DNA of 64,000 nt from Dacryopinax spathularia (GCA_037974965.1 JBBPFI010000007.1:1302001-1366000); one strand, 5' to 3'. Shown: positions 21,781 to 33,457, counted from the stretch's first letter. A program made the numbers and translations. The notes: generated from the sequence alone by a model not told the origin.

Positions 21781-22808
21781 TGGAGTGTAATATTTTGTTT
21801 GGATAGTTATGTTTTGTTGGGTGCGGACGATGGGAGGTTTAGGTGTATAATATGGGTAGACTTTTTGCGTTTGTGGTAGAATGAGGGACAGAGGAGGTGT
21901 AATTACGCATTCGACTAGCTGTTTTATCAACCATGTTCTGGTGATATCAGTGTGATCGGGAAGCCCCCTTCCTAAGGAGATGTCGAGGAAGCGGAGCGCC
22001 AAGCACAGCGTGTGGGGGATGTGTAGGAAGACTTGCTATCTTTGCAGAAAGTGGAATCTCGCCCGCAGTGTGACACCACACCACCGTCAAGACGGCGCTG
22101 CAAGCTTTTCACCTTCCCCAGCTGTGTTGGGAGCAGTCGAAGGTTAAGGATGATTCCGATCTGGACGGGTGACAACACTAGTGTTTGGCGGAATGTGGCA
22201 CACAAAAGCGGCGGCATTTGGCAGCGTGAGACATTGAGACATCTGGCGAACGTCGTTGAGGCTCGAGGCTCTTCCGGTCGCTGGCCATGGCTCCACTTCA
22301 TCCACAGCCTCTCGATAGATGAGCATCATCTGGGCCTTATCATTGACAAGCACAATGAGCAAAGCGGACAGGATTGATGTTCTGGTAAACCCGGAGGCGC
22401 AGCCCCACATCAAATGGAAGCTGATGTATTCACATGCAGGCACAGCGTCCGTACCCCGCTGTCAAAGAAGGGTTTGCGGACGTTGTTTAGACGCTTCAAT
22501 GTTGACCAACCACCCGTCGTGCCTTGCACCGCATTTCCGAACGGATCAGAAGACGACGACATACTCAGGGCACCGTGGCTGCCTCGCTGGCAACGAAAGG
22601 GGAGGATGGCCCGTAGGGGATTGCCAGATAGGGAAGGCGCCCCCTTGTTCCCGCCATGACTAGTCCAAGTCCCGGTGCTCCCGCTTTAACCCTTCTATTC
22701 GGCGTCAATATGTCTGCTTCTCATGGTAGACGGAGGCCTTTTAAAGCGTCTTAGCCTTTGCGAGCGCCGCCTCCATCCCTTTCCCCGACGACGTCCGCCC
22801 GCTTCAAC
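21781..22808. other. Spacer of about 1 kb
   Basis: No supported gene. A TTTTAAAG motif near 22739 lies about 70 nt before the ATG of paralogue B and could be its TATA-like element. Confidence 0.45.
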
Positions 22809-23966
22809 ATGTTCTTCCTCGCCCTCGTCCTCCTCCAGGCACTTATCCAGTCTCCGGCAGTTCAGGGGCAGACATCGAATGTTACCTGCACTGCGCAGAC
22901 GGAATGGGAATTCAATTCACGGGGAGAGTCGCCCTGCTTGGTATGGGTGCAGCTACAGAGTCTCTGCACGACCGGGGGTGTGGGTGTGGACGGATTGCCG
23001 GATGGGTGCGTCATTTCCGTCTTATTAGGTCTCCGCATACGGAGCGCTTATATACGCGTTAGATATCACTATAACGCTCCGAGCGCTAGTGGGGAACCAT
23101 CCATCGATAACTGCAACTGCAATGTCGTCTGCTACAATCTCATGGCGGCGTGCTCTTACTGCCAACCCACGGCCCTCTCGGTATGTATCTCTCAATCATC
23201 ACCTATTTGCCGCCGAGGGTTCGATCCTTCACCTTCACCGCGTGAGATCATTTGGGCATGCATGCTGATACTTGTTGTTCTCGCGCAGTGGCTGAACGAA
23301 ACGCAATGGGCTGCACCTTGCACCTCCTACGATCCGACCGGTATCTCGGGTGTTTCGGGTCTCCAGACTCTGGATATCCCCAGTTGGGCCTATCTACCCG
23401 ATAACGGCGGACCCTGGAGCGCAGCGAACGCACTTGCAGCGTACCGAGCCGCCCAAACCTCTTCGGCTACCCCCACACCTGCGAGTACGACGAGCAGTAC
23501 GTCTACTTCGAGCAGCTCGTCGACCAGCACTAGCAGTCCGGCTGGTACCACCTCTACTACTAGCCCAGCAGCGGCATCCACCTCTCCAGGAGGCCAAGGC
23601 GGCGGAACAAACAACACGAACGGCACGAACCACACGGGCGCCATCGTGGGCGGCGTCGTCGGCGGCGTAGCAGCAATAGCGATCATCGCCGGTCTCCTCT
23701 TCTACCTCATGCGGCGGAATCGTACTCCAGCCGCCCAACCGGCATACGCGCCAGCAGCGGTCGAAGCACCCGGCTCTCCGGGAATCCCGACCCTTACGGG
23801 ATCTCCAACTGTGTTCGGGAGCGAGCAAGGCCGGCCGATGTCCCAGTTCTCGGGTGCTGCACCTGCTTTTGCGACCGGGGGGATGTACGGCCAGCCGGCG
23901 TTTGGAGATCCGTATGCGAGTGATGTGAATATGGGGAAGTACACGGGTCTCCCGGAGGCGTCGTAG
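22809..23966 (+). CDS. Membrane-family paralogue B: Cys-rich ectodomain, one TM segment, YTGLPEA tail
   Basis: Spliced model: 22809-23005, 23063-23180, 23289-23966 (330 aa). Signal peptide MFFLALVLLQALIQSPAVQG; ectodomain with NVTCTAQTEWEFNSRGESPC; exon 2 (118 nt) with CNCNVVCYNLMAACSYCQP; exon 3 opening WLNETQWAAPCTSYDPTGI and IPSWAYLP. A Ser/Thr stalk follows, then a Gly-rich entry to one TM helix (VAAIAIIAGLLFYLM) with RRNR, and a tail with MSQFSGAAPA and a final KYTGLPEAS. The start was chosen at the ATG before the signal peptide. Both introns (57 and 108 nt) are multiples of three and lack an in-frame stop, so unspliced RNA would still read through. Confidence 0.88.
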   Translation: MFFLALVLLQALIQSPAVQGQTSNVTCTAQTEWEFNSRGESPCLVWVQLQSLCTTGGVGVDGLPDGCVISVLLGLRIRSAYIRVRYHYNAPSASGEPSIDNCNCNVVCYNLMAACSYCQPTALSVCISQSSPICRRGFDPSPSPREIIWACMLILVVLAQWLNETQWAAPCTSYDPTGISGVSGLQTLDIPSWAYLPDNGGPWSAANALAAYRAAQTSSATPTPASTTSSTSTSSSSSTSTSSPAGTTSTTSPAAASTSPGGQGGGTNNTNGTNHTGAIVGGVVGGVAAIAIIAGLLFYLMRRNRTPAAQPAYAPAAVEAPGSPGIPTLTGSPTVFGSEQGRPMSQFSGAAPAFATGGMYGQPAFGDPYASDVNMGKYTGLPEAS

Positions 23967-24634
23967 GCTAGTATGGACCTCGTGGTGCGGTGCGATCCTT
24001 GAATGTGTGGATGGACTGCCTATGGCCAATGCGGCGCGGGATACCTGCTGGTAGGGACGGTAGGAAGCCTCGTAACGCTTGTTCTTTCTGTATTGTAACT
24101 TTATTTCCCGAATCGAGGTATTATGCTCTGCAATGCCTACTTCTTTCATGAATGATGTCCTCGCCCAGTAACGTTTGCATACTATTGAATCATTAAGGTT
24201 AGGCAGTCTCATATTCTTAGATGTTGCCTGCAAGCACTCCACTCTCACACTCGACTTAACTGATCGATCGCTCCTGTCCATCGACTAGCGCCGGAATTGC
24301 ACATCCCTGTGACGCGATCGCCCAGGCTCGTATCTCTGCGCAGCTGATTACAAAGTACAGCAGCTTCCTGTATACCTTGCGGGCAAGGGGAGTACAAATA
24401 TCGCTCTGTCCAGACAGGGCAATTGATGGCTTGGCGGGAGAGGATCGTCGACAGCTGATCAACCATGCAGTCCCGGATGATGAGAGCAGTACGGGACAAC
24501 AGGTATATATGCAGACCGTCCTTCCTGCTTGTTGGGTTCAAGGGGTACTCCCTTTAGCGCTACTTCGTCAGACGACGCCTTACCGCGGTAGAAGACTACA
24601 GTATCGTCTCCGTTTGCCGATTATACTGTACAAC
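23967..24634. other. Spacer
   Basis: 3' flank of paralogue B and 5' flank of the small ORF at 24635. Nothing else supported. Confidence 0.45.
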
Positions 24635-25090
24635 ATGTTCTCCGCGCTTATCGACCTTGCCACGAGCTGGACAACGGGGACGAAGACGACAACCACCGTG
24701 TCCACCACCACGTCTACGACCACCACGACCACCACTACGAAGTCCACTGTCCGGGAGAAAGCGACTGCTGCCAGCGTCGGCGCTGCGGTGCAAGCTCAGA
24801 GCGAGTCGGTCCTGAGCAGCGACTCCGAAGCGCTCGTCGGCGCGTTGATCATCGCCGCGGCTGTGACGGCTGTCGGCGCTGCCGTCTACTACGTGGTGAA
24901 GAGACACAAGAAAGAAGGAGACGAGGAGATGGTCCTCGAGGGCGGGAACGCAAGTGTGAAGGACTCTTCCGGTACGATACCTTTCGCGATCAACATGCCC
25001 TCAGCGCAAGCTGACACGGCGCTAGAAACCAGTTCTTTTGCCACTTTCGTCAGTGTTGTGGAGAAAGTCGACTACCTTTTCAGCTCCTGA
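24635..25090 (+). CDS. Small Thr-rich single-pass membrane protein, hypothetical
   Basis: Uninterrupted 151-codon ORF from ATG 24635. The N-terminus has a threonine run (TTTVSTTTSTTTTTTTTKST), then an Ala-rich segment and a convincing TM helix (ALIIAAAVTAVGAAVYYVV) followed by KRHKK as a stop-transfer signal. The remaining 55 residues are a polar, acidic tail. It lacks a signal peptide and the CNCN motif of the neighbouring family, so it is not a paralogue, though the stalk-TM-tail plan is similar. No family recognised. The TM plus basic-residue pattern argues that the ORF is real. Confidence 0.5.
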   Translation: MFSALIDLATSWTTGTKTTTTVSTTTSTTTTTTTTKSTVREKATAASVGAAVQAQSESVLSSDSEALVGALIIAAAVTAVGAAVYYVVKRHKKEGDEEMVLEGGNASVKDSSGTIPFAINMPSAQADTALETSSFATFVSVVEKVDYLFSS

Positions 25091-25842
25091 GTGCCTTCCA
25101 GAGGTAATAGTCGTCGTCCAGATCAGAGTCGGAGCGCCCCAGGTGTCAGCTCTACAGAGGGACTTTCCCAGAATGTTATCCTTGTTAGTAACCGCACAAA
25201 TGATCCTCCGAAAGAGCCCGAGCAGGTGTCCAACGGCTTCTTGCGTTGAGAGGCGTTACAGTGTCACAATATGGTCATAGCGCAGGATATCAGAGACTGA
25301 CGATGAAACCGCTAACATTCCGGGAAGATCCAAAGGATCGACAAGACAACCGTGATCTTTACGTGAAACACGCGGAAGCAGTCTACTACAGGACCGGCCC
25401 TGAAGAATTCGCAACCTCCAGTCCCGGCGCCTGTTTACTTCGCCTGCCAAATCTCAGCATCCAATTCTATCTCTAACTGTGTTTACTCGCTCGCTGAATC
25501 TTGAGGCGTGGGATGCGTGGTCCGGCAATGTCACGCAGGCATAGATGTGCGGGACGGCTCATGCGGTCGGCTCGCGCCGAATAGAGCAGCTATCGCAGCT
25601 CCCACAGTCGCAGCCTGAATATACCCTCACCTGGAGATCGACCGCATGGACGTGCATCAAATTGGCCGCTCGCCCTTGATAGGCAAGAGAACCCTGGCTA
25701 CAAAGCTGGGACCGTGGGAAAGGTCCCATCCTCGGCGTCTACGACTAGGGACGACGTTCTCGATATTTAAGCAGCTTTGACATCGGTCTTAGGCGCCTTG
25801 CAATGGTGACCTGCAGAATCCCCCGCATTTCACTGTGACAGA
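25091..25842. other. Spacer with the promoter of paralogue C
   Basis: No supported gene. A GATATTTAAG motif near 25761 lies about 80 nt before ATG 25843 and is a plausible TATA-like element. Confidence 0.45.
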
Positions 25843-26968
25843 ATGCTCTTCCGGATTTTCTTTATTGGATCCTTACCCTTTCTTATCCGGTTCTCTTCGG
25901 TCAGCGCTCAGAATGTTAACGTGACTTGCACTTCCGCGAATATGTACTGGTCGTACAACTGGCAAGGACGATCTCCTTGCGATGTGTTTGCAGAGGTGAT
26001 GGCCTTGTGCTCGCCTAGCGGTTGGACCTTGCAGCCCTTGCCGAACGGGTGAGCCTGCTCCTCCATTTCGTGGCGTCCAAGTAATGCTAAGGAGATCGCA
26101 CTTCCAAACCGCAGTGGCGCATACTATCGTCCCGGCTTGAATACTACTCCTTCGGAAGCTTTCACCTACGCCAACGACTGTACTTGTAACATGGTCTGCT
26201 ATAACCTCATGGCGGCCTGCTCTAATTGCCAGAGCGCTGCGACGAATGTGAGTCTCTTGTCTTCCCTACACTTCCTACTTCGCGCCTCGAGAAGGACAAG
26301 TTGGAAGGCAGTCCGTGAACATCTTAACATTGACATTACTGACTGTGCCTCTTTCTCTCCCTCAGTGGTTGAACGAATCGCAATGGAGGCAGGGTTGTCC
26401 GTCATACAACACACTCGGTATCTCGGTACCAGGTTCGGCTGCGCTGAATATCTCCACCTGGACGTTCTGGTCCGCCCAAGGTGGGGCATGGAACGCTGAA
26501 GACGCATACAAGTACCTTCAAGGCGCGTCTAGTACGCCTGGTGGCACAACCAGCACGACCGCAAGCACGACCGGAGGCGAGAACACTGGCGCCATTGCTG
26601 GCGGGGTCATTGGAGGCCTTGTACTTCTCGCTGCTCTTGGTGCGATTGCGATCTTCTGGAGAAAGCGGAGGCGCAACTTGCCGAACACGTCGCCCGCATC
26701 AGACACCCTTGTCACCACGGAAATGCCCACCTTCGACAACGAGCATCCCACCGCGACTGGTGGCGCTCATCCGTCCCATATGTCGCAGTTTTCGGGGACA
26801 TTCCCTAGCGATCAGGATTCGCGCTTATCACAATTCTCGGGCGCTGCTCCAGCCTCTCCTCCTCCCAGCTCTCCTCCCGGTCATGTGTACTGGCCACGTG
26901 GTTGGACCAGTGCCACGACGAACATCATGGGGCTTGCAAAGTATACGGGTTTGCCCGAGGCCACTTGA
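25843..26968 (+). CDS. Membrane-family paralogue C: Cys-rich ectodomain, one TM segment, YTGLPEA tail
   Basis: Spliced model: 25843-26048, 26115-26247, 26366-26968 (313 aa). Signal peptide MLFRIFFIGSLPFLIRFSSV; NVNVTCTSANMYWSYN; exon 2 of 133 nt with CTCNMVCYNLMAACSNCQ; exon 3 opening WLNESQWRQGCPSYNTLGI. The stalk is short and Thr-rich, the TM helix is GGLVLLAALGAIAIFW with RKRRR, and the tail carries MSQFSG twice (MSQFSGTFP and LSQFSGAAPAS) before the final KYTGLPEAT. Compared with A and B it has a shorter stalk and a 15-nt longer exon 2. The role is unknown, as for the family. Confidence 0.87.
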
Positions 26969-27768
26969 CCCCTTCTATGCCTTGTTGTGCGTCTTTCATA
27001 TTTGCACTATATATTGCTCCTTGTCCGATGCAGAGCACTAACTCGTCTCTAAGGTGATGATACGAAGACCCGTGTTGACTGTTCACTGTTACAGACATTG
27101 GCGTCGTCGCGAAAGATAGTCACAATTGTAGACCAAACTCCATTTTGCGAAGCACTAACGCCGGAATGACGTACTGCTTGGAAAATTGCAGCCCGATTAA
27201 AATCACACCTCGAACGGTGCCCAACATGACGGAGGGCCGATTGGCCGTGCTATGCTGCGAGGAGAGTCTCCTGCGCCGAGCGGGATCTACATTGAGCCCA
27301 GATACATATCATCAGTAAGATTGCATGGACAAGCGTTCTCTAAGCAACAGCGCACCAGTTCGAGAAGTTGCGCAGAGGACCGTGCGCGATACGACCCTAG
27401 TTTCCTCATAATGACGGAGCGATGCAGCCGTGTACAAGAGGAGGCATCGAACACTCTCCAGTCCCGAGCTACGCAGAGATTCCGCAGCAGTGGACATGGT
27501 GTTGTGCTCTCGGCGCTTGACATAGATCAGGTAGGTTAGTTCCAGCCATACGGGAGACAGCGACTCACTCGGACTGGCTGGTTTGTAACAGTGAAACAAT
27601 AACAACAATACGGCCCCGCACGGTACAGCTCATTCTCAACAGTGGGTGGGGAGATAATATATAATCCCCGCCCGCCCTTCTGTGTAAGCGACTGCACTCA
27701 GCATCTTCCCCACCTCACAGCCGTTGACGCCCTAGAAGCTAGTCAATCCTCCGGTCCGCTGGAACCCC
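26969..27768. other. Spacer with a TATA-like box
   Basis: No supported gene in most of it. ATAATATATAATCC near 27654-27667 is a strong TATA-like motif about 100 nt upstream of the small ORF at 27769. Confidence 0.45.
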
Positions 27769-28056
27769 ATGCGTGCTTCGTACACCACTTATCGCGAAGC
27801 TCCCAGCGAAGGAAGCAACGCACATGCCGCGGGAGGAACAACGGGACCATCCACAGGCGCTATGGTTTCCGAACCCACATACCGGCGGGGAACGACTAGG
27901 ACACGCGAAGCATCTCGTATGCAGATGGAGACGGGCGAGATGAGCGAGGTGACCGTGGTCAGCCTCATTGGCACCGCAGCAACTACGGCTATTGTCGCAA
28001 TTGGATCCGCCTTCGAACACTTCGCTGGAAAGGAGGAGAAGTCGAAAATGAAGTAG
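27769..28056 (+). CDS. Small hypothetical protein with a hydrophobic segment
   Basis: A 95-aa ORF from ATG 27769. The first 60 residues are polar (Thr/Gly/Arg-rich). Then comes a hydrophobic stretch (VTVVSLIGTAATTAIVAIG) and a short basic tail (KEEKSKMK). No family recognised. A TATA-like motif about 100 nt upstream and the hydrophobic-then-basic ending favour a real gene, but its small size leaves doubt. Confidence 0.35.
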   Translation: MRASYTTYREAPSEGSNAHAAGGTTGPSTGAMVSEPTYRRGTTRTREASRMQMETGEMSEVTVVSLIGTAATTAIVAIGSAFEHFAGKEEKSKMK

Positions 28057-28709
28057 GCCAGGGAACGAGAGGGCATGAATGACCCGCGTGTACGGTTTCT
28101 GTCGCTGATCGTCTGGGTCCCCATGCTGACTGTGTGTTCCCGTAGTACATCGCCTGAATCGTACGCAATTCGAGATCGCCCGAACTTTTTTGTTGCTCCA
28201 GCAGAGCTATCTTCTCTTCACCCTTCGAACGTGTCGAACAGTCTGGGTAGCCACATTCCTTTGTCTCACTTCGTGACGACTCGAGTCACCGCTCAGCCAG
28301 TTCCTGTTGAATCAGCGTGGATCTCTCGACGTTGCTCGTTCCTGTAATTCCATGATACTCCGGAAACAGGCCTTTTTCGAGATCAATCAGATTCAGAAAG
28401 CAATAAGGGCAACTACAACAAGAAAAGGCAGTTTCAACCGTCTCTGTCGAAGGGAACGGGAGAGACCAACAAGAACTCGCGCTCGGAAGCCCGATCGGCG
28501 GGTAGGAATGCTTCCGTGCATGTGATTCTGCAAGAACGTGATTACCCGTAATTGCCGTTCCCTTCCCCGGATCCGGTCACCGTGAGAGCCCAAACATCCC
28601 CCGCCCAACTCTAGCTGGGGCCCCTCGCACACCTCTGGCACTGCTCCAACTGCCATCCCCTTCTTGCCCTACGATATCCCTCCTCGTCTTGCAACCATAA
28701 CCTGTAGCA
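28057..28709. other. Spacer, 5' flank of the beta-oxidation gene
   Basis: No supported gene. Contains pyrimidine-rich stretches near 28590-28680, usual before fungal start codons. Confidence 0.4.
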
Positions 28710-31700
28710 ATGGCTTTATCTTTCAAGGACCAGACATTCATCATCACCGGAGCGGGCGGCGGGATCGGCCATGCGTAAGGGATCGTCTCCTAACCAGCGT
28801 GTGACAAGCACTGATCGCAGACTAGCTACTCTCTCTTCTTCGCTTCTCGAGGGGCGAATGTCGTGGTAAACGACCTGAGCAAGGATGCAGCCCAGAAGGT
28901 CGTGGGTGAGATCGCGAGAGCGGGCGGGAAGGCCGTCGCGGATACCCATAATGTGCTCGATGGAGAGGGGATTGTCAAGACGGCCTTGGATACATTTGGA
29001 AAGGTCCATGTCCTGATCAACAACGCTGGTCTATTAAGGTGAGCACCAATACTCTCGGGAGAGCTTCATGATCTCACGCAAATATCAGGGATAAGAGGTA
29101 CTGCCAATATGCCTTCACAAGCGCGTCCGATTGACACGTCCACAGCTTCAAGAACATGACCGACGCTGAGTGGGACCTGGTCATAGCCGTGCACCTGACT
29201 GGCGCGTTCTCGTGCTCGAAAGCCGTATGGCCGCACTTCCGAGCACAAAAGTACGGCAGGATCATTAACACTGCCTCTGCCGCTGGGCTGTACGGAAACC
29301 TTGGTCAGGCGAACTACAGTGCTGCCAAGATGGGCTTGGTTGCTTTCACCAAGGTGCGCATATATGTCATGAAATATAGTGAATCGTACCGACCAATGTC
29401 CAGACTCTCGCCATCGAGGGTGCGAAGTACAACATCCGCGCATCATGTATCGCACCTGTATGCGCTTCTGCTCTAGACGGCTGTCTACGTCTGCTGATGA
29501 GGTTGTAGATGGCTGCCTCCGCTATGACCGAAACAATCATGCCGCCTGAGATGCTCAAGTACCTGAATCCCTCCTTCATCGCCCCTCTTATCGCCGTCCT
29601 CACGCACCCAGAAGGACCGAACGCATCGGGCAGCGTGTTCGAAGCTGGCGCTGGTTGGATGGGCGAGATCAGGTGGGAGAGGAGTAAGGGCGCAGTATTC
29701 AAGACGGATGAGACGTTTACGCCCAGCGCCGTGAGCACATGCCATTCTACAAATGCTGACTAGTTGCTAATAGACCTGGCTTAGGTGAAAGAGAGGTGGC
29801 ACGAGGTCACTTCTTTCGATAAGGTCGACTACCCGAAGACGATGGGTGACACGGACATGATGGGCGTTCTCGAGCTCTCCAAAACCCTCCCTCCGAACAA
29901 GCAGTCCGACCCGCCCGTTCGCTTCGACGGCAAAGTCTGCATTATCACCGGCGCCGGTGGCGGACTCGGGCGCGCATATGCGCTCATGTTCGGCAAGCTT
30001 GGCGGCCAAGTCGTTGTGAACGACGTGAACGAGCAAGCGGCACAGAAGGTCGTGGACGAGATCAAGAACACGGGTGGCAAGGCTATCTCTGTGGCTTGTT
30101 CAGCTGAGGACGGCCAGAAGATAGCCAAGGTGGCTCTTGATGCTTTTGGCAGAATCGACGTACTCATCGCTAACGCTGGAATCCTCCGGTGAGTTGCTTC
30201 CTACCCTAAAAAACACCTTTCGGAGGCTGACTGAGAAACAGTGACAAGAGCTTCACTGCTATGACCCAGAAGGAATGGGACGACGTTATTAGGGTTCATT
30301 TGAAGGGGACGTATGCATGCGCGAAGGCGGTTTGGCCTGTCTTCCAGAAGCAAAAATACGGCCGGATCGTCACAACTGCTTCACAAGTTGGTATCTGTAT
30401 GTCTAGTCCTTCACACACGGATACCGCCATTCTCACAGATCCATAGACGGAAACTTCGGTCAAGCGAACTACTCAGCTGCCAAAGCAGCCATTCTGGGCT
30501 TCACTCGTACGCTTGCTATCGAAGGCTCGAAGTACAACATTATTTGCAACACCCTTGCTCCCTCCGCGGGCACAGCAATGACAAGCACTGTCTGGCCGCC
30601 CGAGATGGTACAGATGTTCAAGCCAGACTTCGTCGCTCCTGTTGTCGGATACCTGGTTAGCGAAGACAACACAGACACTACCGGATGTCTCTTCGAGGTT
30701 TTCGGCGGCTGCGCGACCCAGACGCGTTGGCAACGGTCTGGGGGTCATGGCTTCCCTTCGAACAAAACCCTCACTCCTGAAGACGTCCTCTCGAAATGGG
30801 ATGTGACCACCAACTTCACGGACGGACGAGCCACCCATCCTACTAGCACGCAAGAGGCGATCCAGCAGATTGTCGACAACTTCAATAACACCGCCGACTC
30901 GAGCTCAAGCACCTCTACCTCCGATGATGCAGACCCCGGGATCGTTCGGGAAGCGAAGAAAGCCGTCTCCGATCCTGCAGAGTACAGCTATACCGAGCGC
31001 GATGTCATCTTGTACAACCTAGGCATTGGCGCTACGGCTGAGGAACTCAAGTGGACATTCGAAGGCGACGATGAGTTCCAGGCACTGCCTACGTTCGGTG
31101 TAATCCCTGGATTCGCCTCAAGCGCTGGGATGTCACTCGACTGGCTGCCGAACTTCAACCCCGCTAAGCTGCTGCACGGCGAACAGTACCTCTCGATCAA
31201 GGCTCCTATCCCTACGAGCGGCAAGCTGGTCAGCACGACGCGCTTGCTCGAGGCACTCGACAAGGGCAAGCAAGCCATGCTTACCACCGTCACTGAGACT
31301 AAGGACGCCAACACGGGCAAACTGATCTTCGAAACCCAAAGCACGGTCGTCATCCGCGGTTCGGGTGGCTTCGGCGGTCAGAAAAAGGGTAAAGACCGAG
31401 GGGCGGCCACAGCGGCCAACACGCCTCCCAAGCGGCAACCGGATGCCGTCGTGGAGGAGCCGACCTCGCCGAACCAAGCTGCGCTCTACCGCCTATCAGG
31501 GGACTACAACCCTCTCCATATCCAGCCCGAGTTCGCCGCTATTGGCGGGTTTGACCGACCGATCCTGCACGGCCTGTGTTTCTTCGGTATTTCTGGCAAG
31601 CACGTGCTGAAGACCTTTGGTCCGTACAAGGATATCAAGGGCCGGTTCTCGGGCTCTGTGTACCCGGGTGAGACGCTCGTTACGGAGATGTGGAAGGAAG

Positions 31701-31804
31701 GGGATAAGGTTATCTTCCAGACGAAGGTTAAGGAACGCGGGACAACGGTGATGAGCGCTGCAGGTGCTACGCTTGTGAGCGGAGAGCTCAAGGCAAAGCT
31801 TTAG
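28710..31804 (+). CDS. FOX2: Peroxisomal multifunctional beta-oxidation enzyme (hydroxyacyl-CoA dehydrogenase x2 plus enoyl-CoA hydratase 2)
   Basis: Nine-exon model: 28710-28774, 28826-29038, 29089-29097, 29146-29353, 29404-29457, 29509-29730, 29785-30188, 30242-30390, 30447-31804 (893 aa; yeast Fox2 is 900). There are two short-chain dehydrogenase domains in tandem, each with a Gly-rich NAD site ([11 protein letters not shown] and [11 protein letters not shown]), a V.NDL/V.NDV second-strand acidic residue, NAG and a catalytic YSAAK. The C-terminal half is a hydratase-2 hot-dog domain with [15 protein letters not shown] and [11 protein letters not shown]. The last residues are AKL, a type 1 peroxisomal signal. 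It catalyses the second and third steps of peroxisomal fatty-acid breakdown by the D-3-hydroxyacyl route. Exon 3 is only 9 nt. It is complete and apparently intact. Confidence 0.95.
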
Positions 31805-32030
31805 TGGAGTTGTATTGTAACAGAGCATAGTACCGGTTGCCACCGCAGAACGCAGACGGATATTGAACAGCTCAACTTGCGATGCGATACTGACAAACCA
31901 GAGCAGTTGCGTTCCAACAATCATTGCATGACGAACCGCCCAATCGACAAAGAAAAACTGAACTAGAGTAGAACAAATGAAAGAGAAACGACGTGCACAG
32001 GGAGCCTGTGCCCTAAACACCGGAGACAGG

Positions 32031-33457
32031 CTAAGATGCCTCGGGCAAACCCGTATACCTCCCCGCAGTGCTCATCGCGCCTCCCTGTCCATACGGCTCC
32101 CCATACGCCGGCTGCTGATAATACCCACCCGGCGGCGGGCTAGCCGTATACTGCGTCGGCGGAGCACTCCCATCATACGCCGTCCCGTGCCCGCTTCCAT
32201 ACGCCGTCCCCGTGCTAGCACCATACGTCGATGTAGGCCCCGTAGACGTGGGAGCCTGGTACGGATATGGGCTGGGAGTTGAGCCAGGCGGCAGAGGGCT
32301 GCCAGGAGGGTTGGGAACACCGTGATATCCCACTTCAGGAGCGTTGTACCCCATCCCCCCGACAGGAGCTTTAGCCTCCGTACCGTACCCTCCTGATCCT
32401 GCGCTCCACTGCCCGCCTCCGTTCGAGCTTGCAGCGAGGGGTGCGTTGGCGCTGGCACGCCGGTTCCGCCGTACGAGGAAGAAGATGAGCGCTGCGATGA
32501 GTGCGAGGCCCACCACCCCGCCGACGACACCGCCCGCGATCGCGCCCGTGTTCGTCTTGCTCCCTCCTCCGCTGGTCGACCCGGAGCCTCCTCCTCCAGC
32601 AGCAGCAGTACCCGTCGCAGCCGGCGAGCTTCCGCCTCCAGCAGCAGCACTAGTCGTACCCGCCGCAGCAGGGCTCGAAGTCGTTCCCGCCGCACTGGCA
32701 CTGGCGACGCTCGCCGAGCTCAGGGAGGCGGCGGAGGACGTGCTGGCGTTATAGGCTACTTCGGCTGTTTCGGGATTCCAGGAGGCGCCGTTGTCGGGTA
32801 GGTAGGCCCAGGCGGGGATTGTGAGGCCCTGGAGGCCGGTGATGGAGGGGAGACCGGTGGCATCGTACGAGGAACAACCTTGTTTCCATTGGGCTTCTGT
32901 GACCCACTGCGCGGGGGTGTTAGTATGGAAGGCACGTGCGGGGAGGAGAAGGGAAACGGAGAGAATTTAAGGGCAGGAAGGGGGGAAGGGGGGTGGGGAG
33001 GAAGGACGTGGTGCTGGACGAACAGGGAAGGGGCAAGAAGGGTGGAGGACGTACGTTGCTCGTCAAGATCCCCGGCTGACACCACGAGCACGCAGCCATC
33101 AAGTTGTATGAGACAACATTACAGTTACACTCGTTCGCCTGTCCACTCAAGCTCGGCGGAGAGTACTGATAACTAACCTCCGATCAGCGGCCATTTCTCG
33201 CAGGAAGGGAGGGAGGATGGGACGCACCTTGCGTTGAGCAAAGGAGTGACGGTGAGCCCGTTGGTCGTACACAGACTCTGGAGCTGGCCCCAGACGGTGC
33301 AGGGCGAGTCGCCCACGGCGTTGAATTCCCAGAAGGCATAGGTGCAAGTCACGTTTGACCCTCCGGCCGTTTGTGCACTGGCTTTTGGGAGAGCGAGAGC
33401 GAGGAGAGAAAGGAGAGGGAGGGAGAGGGAGGTGCCGGTGCTGGATGACCGCATCAT
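32031..33457 (-). CDS. Membrane-family paralogue D: Cys-rich ectodomain, one TM segment, YTGLPEA tail
   Basis: Minus-strand model: 33457-33228, 33172-33055, 32906-32031 (407 aa). The start is the first of two adjacent ATGs (MMRSSSTGTS), followed by a signal peptide (LSLPLLSLLALALPKASAQ). Ectodomain NVTCTYAFWEFNAVGDSPC; exon 2 (118 nt) with CNCNVVSYNLMAACSWCQ; exon 3 opening WVTEAQWKQGCSSYDATGL and IPAWAYLP. A long Ala/Ser/Gly stalk follows, then a TM helix (VGLALIAALIFFLVRR) and a Pro/Tyr/Gly-rich tail ending RYTGLPEAS. It converges with the FOX2-type gene, the two stop codons being about 230 nt apart. Confidence 0.88.

Noticed and set aside
23394-24281. Minus-strand 295-codon ORF opposite paralogue B
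   Set aside because: Arg-rich shadow of the Ser/Thr stalk and tail coding sequence.
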